Assembly (NCBI RefSeq): GCF_031626875.1
Contig: NZ_JANDMF010000030.1
Span: 1 to 64,000 of the forward strand
DNA length: 64,000 nucleotides
Origin: Clostridium sp031626875
Lineage (GTDB): Bacteria > Bacillota > Clostridia > Clostridiales > Clostridiaceae
Direction of reading: 5' to 3'
The position numbers and the translations under genes were made by a program. Within the stretch, counting starts at the first letter, position 1; the number at the start of each line of letters is the position of its first letter. The notes under the pieces were generated by a model that worked only from the letters and a program-made list of their open reading frames with translations, was not told the DNA's origin and did not search any database. Below are positions 41,514-50,146 of the stretch, in pieces.

Positions 41514-41589
41514 TGGAGCTCACGATCGGGATTGAACCGACGACCTCCGCCTTACCAAGGCGACGCTCTACCGACTGAGCTACGTGAGC
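41514..41589 (-). tRNA. tRNA-Thr (anticodon GGT)
   Basis: A 76-nt cloverleaf on the minus strand: acceptor GCTCACG pairs with CGTGAGC, then T and an encoded CCA. The D arm has GTAGCTCAGTCGGTAGAGC, the anticodon arm TCGCC-TTGGTAA-GGCGG, and the T arm GTCGG-TTCAATC-CCGAT. The anticodon GGT reads threonine ACC/ACU. It is 57 bases upstream of tuf and probably co-transcribed with it. Confidence 0.97.
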
Positions 41590-41627
41590 ACTCGTATATT
41601 AATTTTTTCTCAATATACCAATTATAA

Positions 41628-41656
41628 AGTTTACTATCAATCATTTTATTTGTCAA
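41628..41656 (-). promoter_or_regulatory. Promoter for tRNA-Thr and tuf
   Basis: Minus strand TTGACA, 17 bases, TAAACT (a TATAAT is also present a few bases further down), immediately after the sigH stop. Confidence 0.65.
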
Positions 41657-41665
41657 TAAAAAATA

Positions 41666-42307
41666 CTACTTTAAATCTAAGCATTTCTCCAATTTTCTTT
41701 TAACTCTTTGCAATGCATTATCTATAGATTTTGCATGTCTATCCAAATCACATGCAATTTCTTGATATGACTTCCCATCTAAATAGGACGTAAGCACTTC
41801 TAGTTCTAGTTCTGATAACACCTTGGCAATTTCACTTTCTATATGCTCCATCTGTTCTTGACTTATTATTAACTCTTCAGGATTAGTTATTTTAAATCCA
41901 GCAAGCACATCTAATAAGGTTCTTTCAGACTCTTCTTCATATATAGGTTTGTTAAGTGAAACATATGTATTTAAAGGTATGTGTTTTTGCCTAGTTGCAG
42001 TTTTGATAGCTGTAATAATTTGTCTTGTCACACATAGCTCAGCAAAAGCCCTAAACGATGTAAGTTTATCAGGTTTAAAGTCTCTTATAGCCTTATATAA
42101 CCCTATCATTCCTTCTTGATATATATCCTCTTTATCTGCACCTATTAAGAAGTAAGATTTAGCCTTTGCTTTAACAAAATTCTCATACTTTGTAATAAGA
42201 TATTCTTGAGCTCTAGCATTCCCATCTTTAGCTTCCAATACAATTTCTTCATCTAATTTTTCTTCAAATTCCGAATAATTACCCATTGAATATCTCTTAT
42301 CGTACAC
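41666..42307 (-). CDS. sigH: RNA polymerase sigma-H factor
   Basis: Alternative sigma factor that in Bacillus and clostridia directs early sporulation genes. The 213-residue sigma-70-family protein has region 2 (ADKEDIYQEGMIGLYKAIRDF and SFRAFAELCVTRQIITAIK) and region 4 (LSELELEVLTSYLDGKSYQE). The start is GTG at 42307 with GGAGGGGG upstream; an ATG eight codons in is an alternative. It has its own promoter and sits in the conserved yacP-sigH-rpmG neighbourhood. Confidence 0.95.
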   Translation of the reverse strand: MYDKRYSMGNYSEFEEKLDEEIVLEAKDGNARAQEYLITKYENFVKAKAKSYFLIGADKEDIYQEGMIGLYKAIRDFKPDKLTSFRAFAELCVTRQIITAIKTATRQKHIPLNTYVSLNKPIYEEESERTLLDVLAGFKITNPEELIISQEQMEHIESEIAKVLSELELEVLTSYLDGKSYQEIACDLDRHAKSIDNALQRVKRKLEKCLDLK

Positions 42308-42342
42308 TGCTCCCCCTCCGAACTATGTCAATTACAATCTAA

Positions 42343-42372
42343 ATTATACTCTACCTAAATCTCTCAAGTCAA
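42343..42372 (-). promoter_or_regulatory. Sigma-A promoter of sigH
   Basis: Minus strand TTGACT, 18 bases, TATAAT, between yacP and sigH. Confidence 0.8.
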
Positions 42373-42386
42373 ACTATTTCAACTAT

Positions 42387-42899
42387 TCACTTGCTTCTAC
42401 GAATTTTTTCAAGCTTTTGTACTATATCCCCATCTAAATTGTCTTGCAAATGATTTTTGTTTAATATCCCATCCTTTGATGTTCGTTTCCTTATTCTATG
42501 TTCTGTAGACATAACTTCATTATAAAATTCTAAGGATGCAATCCTAACAGCACCTCTTTGAAATATAGTTTGTTGTTCTAACCAATCTGAAGTAACAACA
42601 TAAACCTCATATCTTCTACCTAAATTATGGACCTCTCTCTCTATATAACTATCTGCCGTTTCTCCATCCTTTGTAAAGATTATAGATAGATTTTTATTTA
42701 CATTTTCCTTATTTTCAATATTTCCTGCAACCTTATGCCCATCAAATACCACTATAATTTTTGAGTCATTATACGATCCATAATTATGCAATATATTAAT
42801 CAATTTTAACCTTCGCCCATCAAAGCTATCATTTTTTCCTTCTTTTAGATTAGGCCAACTATTTAAGACATTATATCCATCTATAAAAAATATCTTCAT
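42387..42899 (-). CDS. yacP: NYN-domain ribonuclease YacP/Rae1
   Basis: PIN-like NYN endoribonuclease; the Bacillus homologue Rae1 cuts mRNA in the ribosomal A site. The 170 residues start MKIFFIDGYNVLNSWPNL (first acidic residue D7), followed by KIIVVFDGHKV, DGETADSYIEREV and the VYVVTSDWLEQ segment, the acidic positions of the active site. It follows rlmB by 18 bases. Confidence 0.92.
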   Translation of the reverse strand: MKIFFIDGYNVLNSWPNLKEGKNDSFDGRRLKLINILHNYGSYNDSKIIVVFDGHKVAGNIENKENVNKNLSIIFTKDGETADSYIEREVHNLGRRYEVYVVTSDWLEQQTIFQRGAVRIASLEFYNEVMSTEHRIRKRTSKDGILNKNHLQDNLDGDIVQKLEKIRRSK

Positions 42900-42917
42900 G
42901 GAGTCCCCCTTTTGAAT

Positions 42918-43718
42918 TTACTTCAATCTTCCCTTTAGTATTTCATACATAATTATACCACCAGCAACAGATGCATTTAAAGAGTTAATCTTGCCCACCA
43001 TAGGTATTTTAATTAGTTTGTCACACTTTTTCAAAGTTAATTTCGAAATACCTCTTCCTTCACTTCCTATGATAATTGCACAAGGGCCTGAAAAGTCTAC
43101 TTCATAACTATATTCTTCTCCAGTTATATCCGCTCCATACACCCATATACCGCTTTCTTTAAGCTCTTCAATAGCCGCATTAATATTAGTAACCTTTGAC
43201 ACCTTTACATGTTCTATAGCCCCAACAGATGACTTATATACTGTTGCTGTAACACCTACATTCCTTCTCTTTGGAATTATTATTCCATGAACTCCACATA
43301 ACTCTGCAGTTCTTATTATCGATCCTAGATTATGAGGATCTTCAATTTCATCTAAAATCACTATAAATGGTGCTTCTCCTTTTTTCTTTGCATATTCTAA
43401 TATATCATTAACTTCACAATACTCATATGAAGTTACTCTTGCAATAACACCTTGATGAACAGCTCCATCACTCATTAAATCCAACTTTTTTCTATCAACC
43501 TCTTTAATTACTAGCTTCTTCTCTTTTGCTATTTTAAGTATTGTATTGATTGATCCTTCCATAGAACCTTTGTATACATAAATACACTCTATAGTTCTAT
43601 TTCCTTTGACAACTTCCATAACTGCATTTCTTCCAATAATTAAATCTTCTCTTTCTTCTCGATCATCTCTTTTTTTAAGATTTCCTCTTATATGTTTTTC
43701 CTTTACTTTCTTATCCAC
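42918..43718 (-). CDS. rlmB: 23S rRNA 2'-O-methyltransferase, RlmB/TrmH family
   Basis: SPOUT methyltransferase acting on rRNA. From GTG at 43718 (GGAGG seven bases before) the product is 266 residues; an ATG at 43736 precedes the ribosome site and is rejected. It has the L30e-like substrate-binding N-domain (EDLIIGRNAVMEVVKGNR) and the knot motifs LDEIEDPHNLGSIIRTAE, IIGSEGRGIS and KIPMVGKINSLNASVA. The exact methylated nucleotide is not deducible. Confidence 0.93.
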   Translation of the reverse strand: MDKKVKEKHIRGNLKKRDDREEREDLIIGRNAVMEVVKGNRTIECIYVYKGSMEGSINTILKIAKEKKLVIKEVDRKKLDLMSDGAVHQGVIARVTSYEYCEVNDILEYAKKKGEAPFIVILDEIEDPHNLGSIIRTAELCGVHGIIIPKRRNVGVTATVYKSSVGAIEHVKVSKVTNINAAIEELKESGIWVYGADITGEEYSYEVDFSGPCAIIIGSEGRGISKLTLKKCDKLIKIPMVGKINSLNASVAGGIIMYEILKGRLK

Positions 43719-43737
43719 AAAAGTACCTCCTACCATG

Positions 43738-44151
43738 CTATATATCTATACTTATACTCTTTTCTAATATAAATTTTAATCTATCACTATCTCCAATTAA
43801 ATATAGGTAACCTATTAAAGCTTCAAATCCCGTTGCAACTCTATAATCTCTAACATTAGCATTCTTAGGTACTGTAGCTGATTTTGCATTTCTACCTCTT
43901 TTAAATATATACCCTTCTTCTTCTGTTAGTGTATCCTCTATTTCATGCATTATTAAAGATTGACTTTTAGCCTTTACAAAACTTATAGCTTTTACATGCA
44001 TTTTATGCGCTGATAAACTTGTATTTGAAGATAATATATAATTTCTTATAAAAACCTCATATACCCCATCTCCAATCAGTGCTAGTTGGAGTGGATTAAA
44101 TTGCTTTGCCTCATCTCTTGAAAATTCTCTAACTCTTAAATCATCTAACAT
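43738..44151 (-). CDS. mrnC: Mini-ribonuclease 3
   Basis: Matures the ends of 23S rRNA in Firmicutes. It has an RNase III catalytic domain without the RNA-binding domain: 137 residues with LALIGDGVYEVFIRNY and GFEALIGYLYLIGD, which supply the acidic catalytic residues. It lies between cysS and rlmB, the conserved clostridial order. Confidence 0.95.
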   Translation of the reverse strand: MLDDLRVREFSRDEAKQFNPLQLALIGDGVYEVFIRNYILSSNTSLSAHKMHVKAISFVKAKSQSLIMHEIEDTLTEEEGYIFKRGRNAKSATVPKNANVRDYRVATGFEALIGYLYLIGDSDRLKFILEKSISIDI

Positions 44152-44168
44152 TTTATTCTCCTCTAAAT

Positions 44169-44194
44169 AAGGGTTGCAAAACTTTGCAACCCTT
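44169..44194 (-). terminator. Terminator or attenuator between cysS and mrnC
   Basis: AAGGGTTGCAAA (44169-44180) pairs perfectly with TTTGCAACCCTT (44183-44194); the following T run (TTATTT) is modest. Confidence 0.65.
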
Positions 44195-44206
44195 AAAATG
44201 TTTTTG

Positions 44207-45604
44207 TTAAACTTTTTTCCACCTTACACCTTGAGGGGTATCTTCTAATACAATTCCTCTAGCTTTTAAATCATCTCTAATCTTATCTGCTAATGCAAAG
44301 TTCTTATCTTTCCTAGCTTGCTGTCTTTGTTCTATTAATTCTTCTATTTCATCTTCTATACTTACTTTGGTCGTATTTTGAAGTATTCCTAAAGGCTTTC
44401 CTAATTCTCTTATTAATTCTAAAGCCTTAATTATTAATTCTTTTGATGAATCTATTGAAACATTAGTATTTATATCCTTTGATAACTCAAATAATACAGT
44501 TATTGCATCTGCAGTATTAAAATCATCATCCATCTTTTCAATATATTTTTCTCTATACTTATCTAAAGATTCAAGATATTTTGCTTCTTCATCACTTATC
44601 TTTTCTATATATACTTCTTCCAAAAGATTTTCTAATATTCCAATTGTATTGTATAACCTTTCTATGGAAGCCTTAGCTGAATCAAGTAAGTCTTTACTAA
44701 AATTAATTTGTATTCTATAGTGAGCTAATAACATGAAAAATCTAATTACATCTGCATCATATTCTTTTAACACATCTCTAGCAGTAAAAAAATTATTTAA
44801 AGACTTAGACATTTTTCTATTGTCAACATTTATATATGCAGAATGCATCCAATAATTAGCAAATGTTTTCCCTGTTAATGCTTCACTTTGTGCAATTTCA
44901 TTTTCATGATGTGGAAAAGATAAATCCATTCCACCAGCATGAATATCTATTGTATCACCTAATATTTTTTTAGCCATACACGAGCATTCTATATGCCATC
45001 CTGGTCTTCCTGCTCCCCAAGGACTTTTCCAAGCTGGTTCTCCTGGTTTTTGTGCTTTCCAGATTGCAAAATCCATCGGATCCCTTTTACGTTCATCTAC
45101 GCTTATTCTTGCTCCTGCTTGTAAATCGTCCAAATTTTGTCCTGATAATTTTCCATATGATTCAAACTTCTTTGTATTAAAATATACATCACCATCAACT
45201 TCATATGCATATCCTTTTTCAATCAATTCACTTACAAATTTAATTATTTCATCAATATAATCTGTAGCTCTTGGATTAACTGTAGCTCTTTCTATATTTA
45301 AGGCATCTGCATCCTTGTAGTATTCATCAATATACCTATCTCCAACCTCTTTTACTGAAGTACTCTCATCATTTGCTTTATTAATCATCTTATCATCTAT
45401 ATCAGTAAAATTTTGCACAAAGTCTACCTTGTATCCTCTATATTCAAAATATCTTCTTATGGTATCAAATACGATAAATGTTCTACCATTGCCTATATGA
45501 AAAAAGTTATATACAGTAGGCCCACATACATACATCTTCACTTCACCAGGTGTTATAGTCTTAAATTCTTCTTTTTTTCTGGTTAGAGTATTATATATTT
45601 TCAC
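44207..45604 (-). CDS. cysS: Cysteinyl-tRNA synthetase
   Basis: Class I synthetase charging tRNA-Cys; zinc is bound near the active site. The 465 residues have CGPTVYNFFHIGNGRTF (HIGH-like HIGN), GWHIECSCMA (zinc ligands) and the KMSKSLNNF loop. The C-terminal DALR-type end carries AREDKNFALADKIRD-like sequence (here RKDKNFALADKIRDDL). It is 17 bases after proS and is probably co-transcribed with it from the T-box promoter. Confidence 0.97.
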   Translation of the reverse strand: MKIYNTLTRKKEEFKTITPGEVKMYVCGPTVYNFFHIGNGRTFIVFDTIRRYFEYRGYKVDFVQNFTDIDDKMINKANDESTSVKEVGDRYIDEYYKDADALNIERATVNPRATDYIDEIIKFVSELIEKGYAYEVDGDVYFNTKKFESYGKLSGQNLDDLQAGARISVDERKRDPMDFAIWKAQKPGEPAWKSPWGAGRPGWHIECSCMAKKILGDTIDIHAGGMDLSFPHHENEIAQSEALTGKTFANYWMHSAYINVDNRKMSKSLNNFFTARDVLKEYDADVIRFFMLLAHYRIQINFSKDLLDSAKASIERLYNTIGILENLLEEVYIEKISDEEAKYLESLDKYREKYIEKMDDDFNTADAITVLFELSKDINTNVSIDSSKELIIKALELIRELGKPLGILQNTTKVSIEDEIEELIEQRQQARKDKNFALADKIRDDLKARGIVLEDTPQGVRWKKV

Positions 45605-45621
45605 TAAACATCCCTCCTAAA

Positions 45622-47337
45622 CTATTTTATTTTTAGGTTGCTTTTTTCAAATTCTACTTTAACTCTTTCACAAACATCTTCAATATTAATTATTTCATTA
45701 TCCTGACATGTTCTTACTCTAAATTCTACTGTTCCTTCAGTAACCTTCTTACCCACTGTCACTCTCATTGGAATTCCTATTAGCTCTGTATCTTTAAATT
45801 TAACTCCTGCTCTTTCATTTCTATCATCCATTACTACTTGTATTCCTAATTCTTTTAACGAATTATATATATTTTCTGCAACTTTCATTTGCTCTTCATC
45901 TTTTACATTAACAGGAATTACTGATACATGATATGGCGCTATTGACAATGGCCATATAATTCCGTTTTCATCATTGTGCTGTTCAATAACAGATGCCATT
46001 GTTCTTGTTATACCTATTCCATAACATCCCATTATAAAAGGTTTTTCTTTTCCATTTTCATCTATAAACTTAGCATTCATAGATTCAGAATACTTAGTTC
46101 CAAGTTTAAATATATGACCAACTTCTGTTCCTCTTGAAATAGTTACTTCTTTACCACATACAGGACACTTTTCTCCTTCTGTTATATTTCTATAATCTCC
46201 AATTTCACCTGAAAAATCTCTTTCATAATTAACATTTTCAAGATGGTACCCAGTTTCGTTTGCTCCTACAATAAAATTATACATCTTAGTAACTTCTTCA
46301 TCTACAAGTATTCTTGAAACTTTTAATCCTATTGGTCCTGCAAAACCAACTGCTGCAGAAGTTGCTCCTGAAACCTCTTCTGCTGTAGCCATATTTAGAT
46401 TTATTACACCACCAAGCGCATTAGTAACCTTTACTTCATTTACTTCTCTATCTCCTCTAACCATAACTGCTACTATTTTATCATCAGCATTAAAAATTAA
46501 AGTTTTTACAAATTTCTTTTCTGTTGTATTAAAAAACTTTACTAATTCCTCAATAGTTCTAGTATTTGGAGTTTCAACCTTATTAACTTCTTTAGAAACT
46601 TCCTTTTCAGCCTCCTCTGGAGTAGATGGTGCTTTTTCTATGTTAGCTGCATAATCACAATGATTGCAAAAAACAACATCATCTTCACCAACTTCTGATT
46701 TAACCATAAATTCAGCTGAATTAGCTCCACCTATAGCACCAGAATCTGCCTCTACACATTTTGCATCAAGACCACATCTATTAAATATTTTAACATATGC
46801 ATCATGCATATCATTAAATGATTTATCTAATCCTTCTTCATCTTTATCAAAGCTATAAGCATCCTTCATAACAAATTCTCTGCTTCTCATAACTCCAAAT
46901 CTTGGTCTTCTTTCATCTCTATACTTTGTTTGTATTTGATATAAATTAACTGGTAGTTGCTTATATGATTTTATTTCATTTCTAGCAATATCAGTAAATA
47001 CTTCTTCATGTGTAGGCCCTAAACAAAAATCTCTATTATTTCTATCTTTTAATCTGAACATTTCTGCTCCATATGCATCCCATCTACCTGATTCTTGCCA
47101 CAATTCTGCTGGCAACATTGCAGATGCCAAAAATTCTTGCGCTCCTGCATTATTCATTTCTTCCCTAACTATATCTTGTATATTCTTCAACACCCTCAAT
47201 CCTAAAGGCATATAATTATATACTCCTGATGCCATTTTTCTCATAAGGCCAGCTCTTAACATAAGTTTATGACTTGCTATTTCAGCCTCTGCTGGAACTT
47301 CTCTCAATGTTGACACTAACATTTTTGACATTTTCAT
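45622..47337 (-). CDS. proS: Prolyl-tRNA synthetase, bacterial type
   Basis: Class II synthetase with an editing domain. The 571-residue protein has LMLRAGLMRKMASGVYNYMP, motif 2 YRDERRPRFGVMRSREFVMK, the inserted editing domain near residues 230-390, and motif 3 GCYGIGITRTMASVIEQHND. The length is that of the long (ProRS with INS) type. It is preceded by a complete T-box leader, so transcription should rise when tRNA-Pro is uncharged. Confidence 0.97.
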   Translation of the reverse strand: MKMSKMLVSTLREVPAEAEIASHKLMLRAGLMRKMASGVYNYMPLGLRVLKNIQDIVREEMNNAGAQEFLASAMLPAELWQESGRWDAYGAEMFRLKDRNNRDFCLGPTHEEVFTDIARNEIKSYKQLPVNLYQIQTKYRDERRPRFGVMRSREFVMKDAYSFDKDEEGLDKSFNDMHDAYVKIFNRCGLDAKCVEADSGAIGGANSAEFMVKSEVGEDDVVFCNHCDYAANIEKAPSTPEEAEKEVSKEVNKVETPNTRTIEELVKFFNTTEKKFVKTLIFNADDKIVAVMVRGDREVNEVKVTNALGGVINLNMATAEEVSGATSAAVGFAGPIGLKVSRILVDEEVTKMYNFIVGANETGYHLENVNYERDFSGEIGDYRNITEGEKCPVCGKEVTISRGTEVGHIFKLGTKYSESMNAKFIDENGKEKPFIMGCYGIGITRTMASVIEQHNDENGIIWPLSIAPYHVSVIPVNVKDEEQMKVAENIYNSLKELGIQVVMDDRNERAGVKFKDTELIGIPMRVTVGKKVTEGTVEFRVRTCQDNEIINIEDVCERVKVEFEKSNLKIK

Positions 47338-47377
47338 ATTAGAACATCCTCTCTAAATATTATATTTTTCAATAAAA

Positions 47378-47587
47378 AAAATTCACCCTAATTAATTAGG
47401 GCGAATTTTACTCGCGGTACCACCTAAATTTGTTCTCTAAATAATGTTAACGGTTTTAAACCGATAGTTTTTAACTATAGTTCAGAAGCAGGTTCAAAAT
47501 CTATTGAAAATCTTTCAGCCTAGGACTTTCTCTCTGCAAAGGTGATTCTTACTATTCTTCCTCATAACTTTTACTCATAAAAATTTT
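47378..47587 (-). ncRNA. T-box leader (tRNA-Pro responsive) of proS
   Basis: On the minus strand: AGAGAGAAAGTCC near the base of stem I, a candidate CCT specifier in TTGAACCTGCTTCTGAAC, the T-box AGGTGGTACCGCG (47413-47425), then the terminator AATTCGCCC...GGGTGAATT with T8 (47378-47408). The gene downstream is proS, which agrees with a proline specifier. Confidence 0.93.
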
Positions 47588-47593
47588 ATTAAT

Positions 47594-47622
47594 ATTATAT
47601 CCTCTTGGTATTTCAATGTCAA
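47594..47622 (-). promoter_or_regulatory. Sigma-A promoter of the proS T-box operon
   Basis: Minus strand TTGACA, 17 bases, TATAAT; the -35 hexamer overlaps the last bases of ispD. Confidence 0.88.
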
Positions 47623-48296
47623 TATTGCTTTAATATATACTCTGCTAATAGTAAATCTTCTGGAGTTGTTATCTTTATATTTTCATATTCTCCATCATAA
47701 AGATATACTTTATATCCATAGTTTTCAACTACCATAGTATCATCGGTTACTATAATTTTATCTTTTTTCACCTTTTCATGACATTCCTTTATAATCTCAA
47801 ATTTAAAAACTTGAGGAGTTTGTACGGATACTAACTCCGCCCTATTAAGAGTTTCTTTAGCGAAAGATTTTTCTCCTTTAATCTTTATTGTATCTTTCGG
47901 CATAACCCCTGAAGCTGCTGCTCCATATTTAATAGCATATTCTATCCCTTTATTAATTATCTCTTTAGAAGTAAAAGGCCTTGCGCCATCATGAATCAAC
48001 ACAATATCAGTTTTTTTTAACGATTTCAATCCATTATAAACTGAATCTTGCCTCTCCTTACCACCTTCTACTATATTATTAACTTTTAAAGAATACTTAT
48101 CCAACACTTCTTTTTTACAATACTCAATTTCATCTTTAGGAAGTACTAGCACTATCTCATCTATTTGATTACACTCTAAAAATCTTTTTATTGTATAATA
48201 TAAAATAGGTTTCCCATTTATATGAATAAATTGTTTACTTATATCTTTACCTATTCGTTTTCCTCTTCCACCTGCTAAAATTATTGCAGAAACCAT
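47619..48296 (-). CDS. ispD: 2-C-methyl-D-erythritol 4-phosphate cytidylyltransferase
   Basis: Third committed step of the MEP isoprenoid pathway: CTP + MEP to CDP-ME. The ATG at 48296 (MVSAIILAGGRGKRIGKDIS) after AAGGAG gives 225 residues. Motifs: LAGGRGKRIG nucleotide loop, VLIHDGARPF, and DDTMVVENYGYKV. The next pathway genes are not adjacent. It follows the PIN-TRAM protein by 19 bases. Confidence 0.95.
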   Translation of the reverse strand: MVSAIILAGGRGKRIGKDISKQFIHINGKPILYYTIKRFLECNQIDEIVLVLPKDEIEYCKKEVLDKYSLKVNNIVEGGKERQDSVYNGLKSLKKTDIVLIHDGARPFTSKEIINKGIEYAIKYGAAASGVMPKDTIKIKGEKSFAKETLNRAELVSVQTPQVFKFEIIKECHEKVKKDKIIVTDDTMVVENYGYKVYLYDGEYENIKITTPEDLLLAEYILKQY

Positions 48297-48315
48297 TGTT
48301 TTATTCTCCTTGTCT

Positions 48316-49410
48316 TTAACTTTCTTTAGGTTTAGCAAAAATCATCCTTCCTGCAGCAGTTTGAAGAACTGATGTAACTATTACATCTATTCTTTCGCCA
48401 ATAAGCTTCTTACCATTTTCAACAACAATCATTGTACCATCATCTAAATATGCTATTCCTTGACTTGATTCTTTTCCATCCTTAACTACATCAACGGTCA
48501 TTTCTTCACCAGGTATAACTACAGGCTTTATTGCATTTGATAATTCATTTATATTTAGTACTGGTACTCCTTGAACTTCTGCTACTTTATTTAAATTATA
48601 GTCATTTGTTATAACTTTTCCATTTAAATTTTGTGCAAGTTTCAAAAGTTTACTATCAACTTCTGCAATCTTTGGAAAATCACCTTCCCATATTTGTGTC
48701 TCTATAGTTAATTCTTTTTGAATCTTGTTTAATATATCTAAGCCTCTTCTTCCTCTTGTTCTTTTCAATGAATCTGATGAATCCGAAATATGTCGTAATT
48801 CATCCAAAACAAAATTAGGAATCACTAATGGCCCTTCTATAAAACCAGTTTCACATATATCAAATATTCTACCATCTATTATTACTGATGTATCTAACAC
48901 TTTTGGAATTGCTTTAACAGTATTTTTTGACTTTTTCTCCTTTGTTGTGCTACTTTTCTTTAAATTTAAAAGTATATTATTAATATCATTTTTCTTCTTA
49001 ATCATAATATCCATTCCAATTATCGCCACTATAATATTTAACAATATAACTGCTAATGGCCCAAGAACTCTATGAATGGATAATAATGGTTTAGATAATA
49101 TACTAGTTATAATTAATGCAATTAATGCACCTACAGCTCCATATAGTATTTCACTTATTGTCAATTTTTGTATATTTTTTTCTACATATTCAATAAGTTC
49201 TGCTATAGCTGTATAAATTCTTGGAGATAACAAATAAAGAATAATACCGAATATCAAAGAAATAAGAATTAAAAATAGAATTCCTCCATAGGAATCTGAA
49301 AAAAATCCTAATTTTTGTACTGAAGAAACAGATAGAATAGCTGCTCCAATTACATAACCTGTTATTAATCCAGCTATTGAAAAAATCCCTCTTGTTAATT
49401 TTTTTAACAT
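48316..49410 (-). CDS. PIN/TRAM-domain membrane protein (YacL family)
   Basis: The 364-residue protein has about four N-terminal transmembrane helices (residues 5-140), then a PIN nuclease-like domain (VLDTSVIIDGRIFDICETGF, KVITNDYNLNKVAEVQGV with conserved Asp), and a C-terminal TRAM-like RNA-binding region (EMTVDVVKDGKESSQGIAYL). The family is widespread beside disA and ispD in Firmicutes. A membrane-tethered RNase is the obvious inference; no substrate is established. Confidence 0.9.
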   Translation of the reverse strand: MLKKLTRGIFSIAGLITGYVIGAAILSVSSVQKLGFFSDSYGGILFLILISLIFGIILYLLSPRIYTAIAELIEYVEKNIQKLTISEILYGAVGALIALIITSILSKPLLSIHRVLGPLAVILLNIIVAIIGMDIMIKKKNDINNILLNLKKSSTTKEKKSKNTVKAIPKVLDTSVIIDGRIFDICETGFIEGPLVIPNFVLDELRHISDSSDSLKRTRGRRGLDILNKIQKELTIETQIWEGDFPKIAEVDSKLLKLAQNLNGKVITNDYNLNKVAEVQGVPVLNINELSNAIKPVVIPGEEMTVDVVKDGKESSQGIAYLDDGTMIVVENGKKLIGERIDVIVTSVLQTAAGRMIFAKPKES

Positions 49411-49484
49411 TTCTTCACCTCCCTATATAATTATTGACATTTTTCTTACAATAAATCAATTAACATAATATTTAATCCAATTTT

Positions 49485-49512
49485 ATTATAACATACTGAA
49501 TTTAAGTCTCAA
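49485..49512 (-). promoter_or_regulatory. Promoter of the yacL-like gene and ispD
   Basis: Minus strand TTGAGA, 16 bases, TATAAT with an upstream TG, about 75 bases before the ATG. The remaining bases up to 49691 are AT-rich and carry a CAGTAA / TTACTG inverted repeat before the plus-strand gene. Confidence 0.7.
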
Positions 49513-49691
49513 ATCAATAATTAATAAATTCAGATTTTTTTAATTTTTTACCCCCTATGAATTTTACAAATCCTTGTTTATTATAATATAGTAATGACAT
49601 AAAACTTAAACCGTATATTTTCAGTAAAGTATTTTTATTACTGTAATATAGCTACAATCACATCTTTAAAAATACAGAGGAGTTGATACTC

Positions 49692-50087
49692 ATGAAGGAT
49701 ATAATTTTTGATGAATTTCAAAATTCAGTAAACGAATCATTACTTAGACACAAAAGTATTGTGGACTTAATGTCAAAATATACTGAATCCAGTGCAAGAG
49801 TAAATAGAGCTATTGCTAAAGCTGTTACAAACTGTGGTTGTATTAAAATTAATGCAGCAAAACAACACTTATTAGAAGAAAACTCCATAGAATATATATC
49901 TGATTGTTTAAATACACACGTTGAAGGTAAGTTATGTGATAATTGTCGTGAAGTAATTGAACGAGAGATGGGAAACAATTTATTTTATTTAACCTCACTT
50001 TGCAATGATTTGGACATTAGCTTATATGATATATTAATAAAGGAACAGGATAAAATTAATACTTTAGGTAAATTTACATTTAGATAA
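49692..50087 (+). CDS. Conserved clostridial protein of unknown function (CGC and CxxC motifs)
   Basis: A 131-residue protein and one of the few plus-strand genes here. The ATG at 49692 has GAGGAG upstream; a TTG at 49683 is less likely. It is mainly helical with a SARVNRAIAKAVTNCGCIKI segment, then LCDNCREVIEREMGNNLFYL and SLCNDLDISLYDILIKEQ. The paired cysteines could bind a metal. The last part resembles the end of MazG-like helical proteins, but the catalytic acidic residues are not evident. I recall similar proteins carried as DUF1573-type or hypothetical in clostridia; I cannot assign a function. It ends in a terminator shared with convergent disA. Confidence 0.75.
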   Translation: MKDIIFDEFQNSVNESLLRHKSIVDLMSKYTESSARVNRAIAKAVTNCGCIKINAAKQHLLEENSIEYISDCLNTHVEGKLCDNCREVIEREMGNNLFYLTSLCNDLDISLYDILIKEQDKINTLGKFTFR

Positions 50088-50092
50088 TCAAG

Positions 50093-50137
50093 AAGGATTG
50101 TTATAAAATTACTTTAATTCATTTTATAACAATCCTT
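50093..50137. terminator. Bidirectional terminator between the 131-aa gene and disA
   Basis: AAGGATTGTTATAAAAT (50093-50109) pairs perfectly with ATTTTATAACAATCCTT (50121-50137); the two genes converge on it. Confidence 0.85.
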
Positions 50138-50146
50138 AATAAAGAA

